A program made the translations under genes and the position numbers. From Actinomycetota bacterium (lineage in GTDB: Bacteria; Actinomycetota; Thermoleophilia; Solirubrobacterales; Thermoleophilaceae): a DNA stretch of 7,254 nucleotides. Below are positions 4,462 through 7,254 of this stretch, one piece after another (the stretch's first letter is position 1; every line of letters starts with the position of its first letter). The stretch is taken from contig VAXR01000122.1 in the NCBI GenBank assembly GCA_005885165.1, positions 1-7,254 on the forward strand, in the 5' to 3' direction. A model generated the notes under the pieces. That model worked only from the letters and a program-made list of their open reading frames with translations, had not been told where the DNA came from and ran no database searches.

Positions 4462-6132
4462 GTGCCGTTCTGGCCCGTCAGCAGGTCCCCGCGGCCCCGA
4501 GCCGCAACGGTCCTGCGATCGCTGCTCGTGCTCGTCTTTGCTGCCTTAATCGGCGTACCTGCCCTCTCAAGCGGGCAGGTGCAGATCAAGGGCAAGGTGA
4601 AGATCCTGATCGACCCCGGTTACGACCTCTTCGAGACGGCGCCCGGCACCAGCTTCGACTTCTCGAACACCCCCCTCCCGGCGGGGTTCTTCGGGCCCGG
4701 CTCGCAGCCTTACGGCGGTGTCATCCCGCTGCAGGGCACTCCGCTCGGCTACTTCCACGGCAAGGCGACGGGCGAGACCGACACGATCGTCCAGCGGCTC
4801 GACCCGATCGAGCTTCATACGCCGACCAGCCAAGCGCAGGTCCCGATCGAGATCGTTGCGCTGTCGCTCCAGAGTGCCCAGCCGATAACGGTCCACAACG
4901 GGACGGGCACGGAGAAGTGGGACGTGAGCGTGGGTCTCTCGCCGACGGCGAGCCCGAAGGGCTCGATGACCATCCACGGGCACGACAAGCAGGGCGGAAC
5001 ATTCGACTCCACGCTTCCGGTCCTGCCGAAGCTCACCTTCTCCCGGCTTGGAGATCGCAAGCAGGTGACCCTTGACGTCGGCAAGCTGCCCGCGAGCAGC
5101 CCGCTGCGGAGCGGCCTCGATCTACGAGCGCACCACGTCCACTACACCTACGACGCCGCCGGCAGGCTGCTGACCATCCACGGCCTGAACCAAGGTTTCT
5201 GCGCAGGCTGCACGCGGACCTCGGGGCGACGCTTCTCGGAGAAGAGCCGGCTCGCGAAGCACAAGGTCCACGTGCCGGACCGGCTCGCGCGGATCCCTAA
5301 GGGCTTCGACATCTTCCAGACGCAGCCGACCAAGACGAACTTCACCGTGCCGAACTCGTTCCCAATCCCGGCCGGCTTCTTCGCCGCCGGCTCGAAGCCG
5401 TTCTCGGGGGAGATCAAGTTCGAGGGCGTGCCGATCGGGACCTTCCACGGAAAGGACGTGGGCGATGCTGACACGGTCGTGCAGCGCAAGCGCAACGCTC
5501 ACGTGGGGCCGGGCGACGGGAAGGCCACGATCCCGATCGAGCTCGTCCAGCTCCACCTGCAGAGCACCGAGCCGATCAAGGTCAAGGTGGGGAGCAGCAT
5601 CGAGCTGTGGGACGTCAGTGCCACGGTGTCGCACAAGCGGCACTCGGCTGGACACATGACGATTCGGAAGAAGAACGAGAGCGGCGGTACGTTCAGCTCG
5701 AGCTTCCCCGTCTATCCGCTGCTTACGTTCACGAGGGTCTCGACGGGGACGACGAAGACGCTCGACATGGGCGCACTGCAGCTGCCAAAGAACGTGGCGT
5801 CGGGGATCGTCTTCGGCGCAAGCAACGTGCCCTGGCAGAAGGGGTGCCGCGGGCCGGCGCTGCACGTGCCCGGTCTCAACGACGACTTCTGCCCGAGCTT
5901 GAACGCGCACGCACAGAAGGTGCTCACCGAAGAGCAGGCGAAGCTGGCCGCGCACGGAGTGATGCCCGCGCAGCCGATGAAGCTGCAGCAGCGCCAACGC
6001 CGCGTGCGTTCTCAAGCGGATGGAGAGCCCGCACAGCTTCTTCGACGTGTTCTTCCAGCTCGAGCCTGTATCCCCATTCCAGGGGATCAACGTCCAGCTG
6101 TCCGCGCCAAAGACGACGCTTCGGCGGGGTGA
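4462..6132 (+). CDS. Exported protein with two tandem copies of an unrecognised ~195-residue domain (3' end out of frame)
   Basis: From the GTG at 4462 the frame encodes 556 residues. Residues 1-38 are a signal peptide: a basic N-region, hydrophobic LLVLVFAALIGVPA, and likely cleavage near ALSSG-Q. Two homologous domains follow, about residues 53-250 and 281-479, joined by a basic linker of about 30 residues. Paired motifs run in the same order: GYDLFET/GFDIFQT, LPAGFFGPGS/IPAGFFAAGS, LGYFHGK/IGTFHGK, DTIVQR/DTVVQR, VPIEIVALSLQS/IPIELVQLHLQS, WDVSV/WDVSA, GGTFDSTLPVLPKLTF/GGTFSSSFPVYPLLTF and LNQGFC/LNDDFC. I cannot name the domain; its strand-rich pattern and export suggest a secreted or surface beta-fold. 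From about residue 508 (base 5983) the frame becomes Arg- and Gln-rich with poor third-position GC, which indicates that true coding has moved to another frame. Residues 508-556 are probably not natural protein. Confidence 0.8.
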   Translation: MPFWPVSRSPRPRAATVLRSLLVLVFAALIGVPALSSGQVQIKGKVKILIDPGYDLFETAPGTSFDFSNTPLPAGFFGPGSQPYGGVIPLQGTPLGYFHGKATGETDTIVQRLDPIELHTPTSQAQVPIEIVALSLQSAQPITVHNGTGTEKWDVSVGLSPTASPKGSMTIHGHDKQGGTFDSTLPVLPKLTFSRLGDRKQVTLDVGKLPASSPLRSGLDLRAHHVHYTYDAAGRLLTIHGLNQGFCAGCTRTSGRRFSEKSRLAKHKVHVPDRLARIPKGFDIFQTQPTKTNFTVPNSFPIPAGFFAAGSKPFSGEIKFEGVPIGTFHGKDVGDADTVVQRKRNAHVGPGDGKATIPIELVQLHLQSTEPIKVKVGSSIELWDVSATVSHKRHSAGHMTIRKKNESGGTFSSSFPVYPLLTFTRVSTGTTKTLDMGALQLPKNVASGIVFGASNVPWQKGCRGPALHVPGLNDDFCPSLNAHAQKVLTEEQAKLAAHGVMPAQPMKLQQRQRRVRSQADGEPAQLLRRVLPARACIPIPGDQRPAVRAKDDASAG

Positions 6133-6736
6133 GTCGGGGACCCTCCACGTGCACGTCGCCGGGGCGAGTGACGCGCCGCTCGGGAGCTACAACGTCCCGA
6201 TCCGGCTCGTGGAGCGCGCGGGTGCGGATCGAGCGGTGAAGACCTTCACGCTGCCCGTCACGATCCAGACGCAGTGCAGCGACGGGATCGACAACGACGG
6301 CGACGGGAAGATCGACCTGGCCGACCCAGGATGCGCGAACGCGCGGGACAACAACGAGACCGACCCGACGTTCAACGGGAACGGTCAGGGCATGTTCACC
6401 GGTGCCAGCGGCAGCAGAGTTGACTTCACAATCGGGTTCAATCAGCCGACGACCGGCTTCAAGATCGTCGTGCCCCCGGCATCCGGGCCGACGCCCCGCA
6501 CCATCTCGAAGGACGGCGCGGACCCCACGGGCTTCACGTGCACGGTCGAGACGATGAACACGACGGACGACTCCTTCTCGTGCAAGGGGAACCTGGCTGG
6601 GAGCACGCCGGTCAACGGGCAGTTCGATACGAACCCGTCACCAGCGTCGGGTATGGGCGCAGCGCTCTTCGGCTACCAGAGCGGGCCGGATGGGACCGCA
6701 ACCGGCGGTCCCTTCCCGATCTTCGGGCCGTCGTAG
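6020..6736 (+). CDS. C-terminal continuation of the duplicated-domain protein: Ig-like segment, MopE-type metal-binding motif, beta-rich end (frameshifted)
   Basis: The frame is open from 5981, just after a TGA at 5978-5980, to the TAG at 6734-6736; 6020 is its only ATG start, giving 238 residues. That ATG has no Shine-Dalgarno sequence, and the product has no signal peptide although its domains are of extracellular type. The codons before it (5984-6019, reading CSSANAACVLKR) already look coding. I therefore infer that this is the broken-off end of the gene beginning at 4462, giving a whole protein of about 755 residues. Residues 26-82 resemble an Ig-like repeat (APKTTLRRGESGTLHVHV). Residues 86-105 hold C-S-D-G-I-D-N-D-G-D-G ending in ADPGC, the Asp-rich motif of MopE-like putative metal (Ca) binding proteins. 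The remaining 120 or so residues form a strand-rich domain I do not recognise. A separately translated gene is possible but less likely. Confidence 0.65.
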   Translation: MESPHSFFDVFFQLEPVSPFQGINVQLSAPKTTLRRGESGTLHVHVAGASDAPLGSYNVPIRLVERAGADRAVKTFTLPVTIQTQCSDGIDNDGDGKIDLADPGCANARDNNETDPTFNGNGQGMFTGASGSRVDFTIGFNQPTTGFKIVVPPASGPTPRTISKDGADPTGFTCTVETMNTTDDSFSCKGNLAGSTPVNGQFDTNPSPASGMGAALFGYQSGPDGTATGGPFPIFGPS

Positions 6737-6775
6737 CCGCGAGTCGCTCGCTGCCGCCTCGCCCCGCCGGCTACG
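6732..6775. terminator. Inverted repeat across the convergent stops, possible bidirectional terminator
   Basis: CGTAGCCG at 6732-6739 is the exact reverse complement of CGGCTACG at 6768-6775. The two arms hold the TAG stops of the plus-strand gene and of the minus-strand GH76 gene. The 28-base interior contains a second small hairpin (GCGAG, TCG, CTCGC at 6739-6751) that shares one base with the first arm. Another three pairs could extend the outer stem past a one-base bulge. No T-run follows, so termination is plausible but unproven. Confidence 0.4.
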
Positions 6776-7253
6776 GACGCTGAACGGCGCCGAGCCAGGC
6801 GAACAGGGCGACCGCGGCCCCGTGCGTCTGGATCTGGCCGTACCTCATCTGGAGGCTCGCGTGCTGGCCGGCGGTCACCGAGCTGCCGTCCCAGAACCTC
6901 AGGTAGAGGCTGTTGTCGCGGGCGTTCCGGCGCGCGGCGTCCGCGTTCTGCCGCGCCCAGTCCCACCACTGCGGGTTGTGGTCGTAGGCGGCCAGCTGGA
7001 GCAGGTAGCGGAAGAAGATCGTGTCGTACTGCGGCGCGAAGTCCGGCAGCGTGTCGGGCCACCACGACCGCGACGAGTCGGCGATCTCCTCGGCCTTCTC
7101 GCAGGCGCCCTGATCGCCCTTGCGGCAGAGCGCCAGGTGGGCGCCGAGCATCGCTCCCTCGACGTAGGTCATGATCGGCTGAGCGGAGTTCTCGTAGAGG
7201 CCGAAGCCGGGCTGCGAGGGGTCGCCCTGGGTGGTGTTGCGGTCGGCCCAGCG
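6771..7253 (-). CDS. Glycoside hydrolase family 76 (alpha-1,6-mannanase-like) protein, C-terminal part
   Basis: The frame enters from the right edge at 7253 and ends at a TAG (6771-6773), giving 160 visible residues; the start lies outside, and an internal ATG at 7172 is not it, because homology continues upstream. The segment ENSAQPIMTYVEGAMLGAHL corresponds to the TYNQG-type segment of GH76 enzymes. KAEEIAD, then FFRYLLQLA and WWDWARQNADAARRNARD follow the helical repeats of their alpha/alpha barrel, with a typical C-terminal GQHASLQMRYG stretch. Family members cut alpha-1,6-mannose backbones of microbial or fungal polysaccharides, usually outside the cell. The paired catalytic aspartates lie further N-terminal than the visible part, so activity cannot be judged. 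The gene converges on the preceding plus-strand gene with 34 bases between stops. The family call is good but rests on pattern recall of a fragment. Confidence 0.72.
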   Translation of the reverse strand, partial: RWADRNTTQGDPSQPGFGLYENSAQPIMTYVEGAMLGAHLALCRKGDQGACEKAEEIADSSRSWWPDTLPDFAPQYDTIFFRYLLQLAAYDHNPQWWDWARQNADAARRNARDNSLYLRFWDGSSVTAGQHASLQMRYGQIQTHGAAVALFAWLGAVQRP

Positions 7254-7254
7254 G

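Noticed and set aside
4350..4595. 82-residue N-terminal extension of the lipoprotein from the ATG at 4595
   Set aside because: It would put the lipoprotein signal peptide in the middle of the protein and overlap the signal peptide region of the divergent gene.
3468..5075. Plus-strand open frame of 535 residues opposite the lipoprotein gene and over the start of the exported protein gene
   Set aside because: It is antisense to the PQQ-type propeller and out of frame with the duplicated-domain protein, with no family motif.
5978..6020. Programmed +1 ribosomal frameshift joining the two frames
   Set aside because: The upstream frame has no stop or rare codon at the shift point (it stays open for about 49 codons more) and I see no known slippery motif; an indel or sequencing error is simpler.
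5122..6090. Minus-strand open frame (322 residues) opposite the second repeat
   Set aside because: It is shadow coding; the plus strand carries clear repeat homology.

Overview
The window is GC-rich and densely coding, with strong G/C bias at third codon positions. It looks like chromosome from a high-GC actinobacterium. The F420-dependent Ddn-type oxidoreductase, the SigG-type sigma factor with a SnoaL tail, the GH76 fragment and several starts without a Shine-Dalgarno sequence fit Actinobacteria, perhaps Thermoleophilia (Solirubrobacterales/Gaiellales); that narrower placement is inference. I see no tRNA, rRNA, CRISPR array, insertion sequence or phage gene.

Layout, left to right. (1) Bases 3-884, plus strand: the 3' part of an M23 metallopeptidase-like protein with its zinc-site motifs intact and an Ig-like tail. 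(2) 933-1364, plus: a Ddn-family deazaflavin-dependent oxidoreductase. (3) 1372-2487, minus: an ECF sigma factor with a C-terminal SnoaL-like domain, convergent with gene 2 across a perfect 9-bp-stem hairpin. (4) 2576-2941, plus: a small VOC (glyoxalase-fold) protein, divergent from the sigma gene. The 88-bp gap between them holds two abutting perfect palindromes of 12 and 18 bp, a strong operator candidate. (5) 2952-4349, minus: a lipoprotein with a PQQ-type beta-propeller. (6) 4462 to 6736, plus: an exported protein with two tandem copies of a domain of about 195 residues that I do not recognise. Near 5981-6010 the coding signal jumps to another frame and continues to 6736 with an Ig-like segment, an Asp-rich MopE-type metal-binding motif and a further beta-rich domain. 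I read this as one gene broken by a one-base frameshift (or an assembly error), represented as two overlapping reading frames. (7) 6771-7253, minus: the C-terminal part of a GH76 family glycoside hydrolase, running off the right edge.

The genes do not form one obvious pathway. At least three products (lipoprotein, duplicated-domain protein, and probably the M23 protein and the GH76 enzyme) act at or outside the cell surface. The sigma factor and the VOC protein are the best candidates for a functional pair, through their shared palindromic promoter region. The most useful leads are the twin palindromes (2510-2539), the duplicated unrecognised domain (4618-5898) and the apparent frameshift at about 5981-6010. 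I found no evidence for a larger novel multi-gene system.
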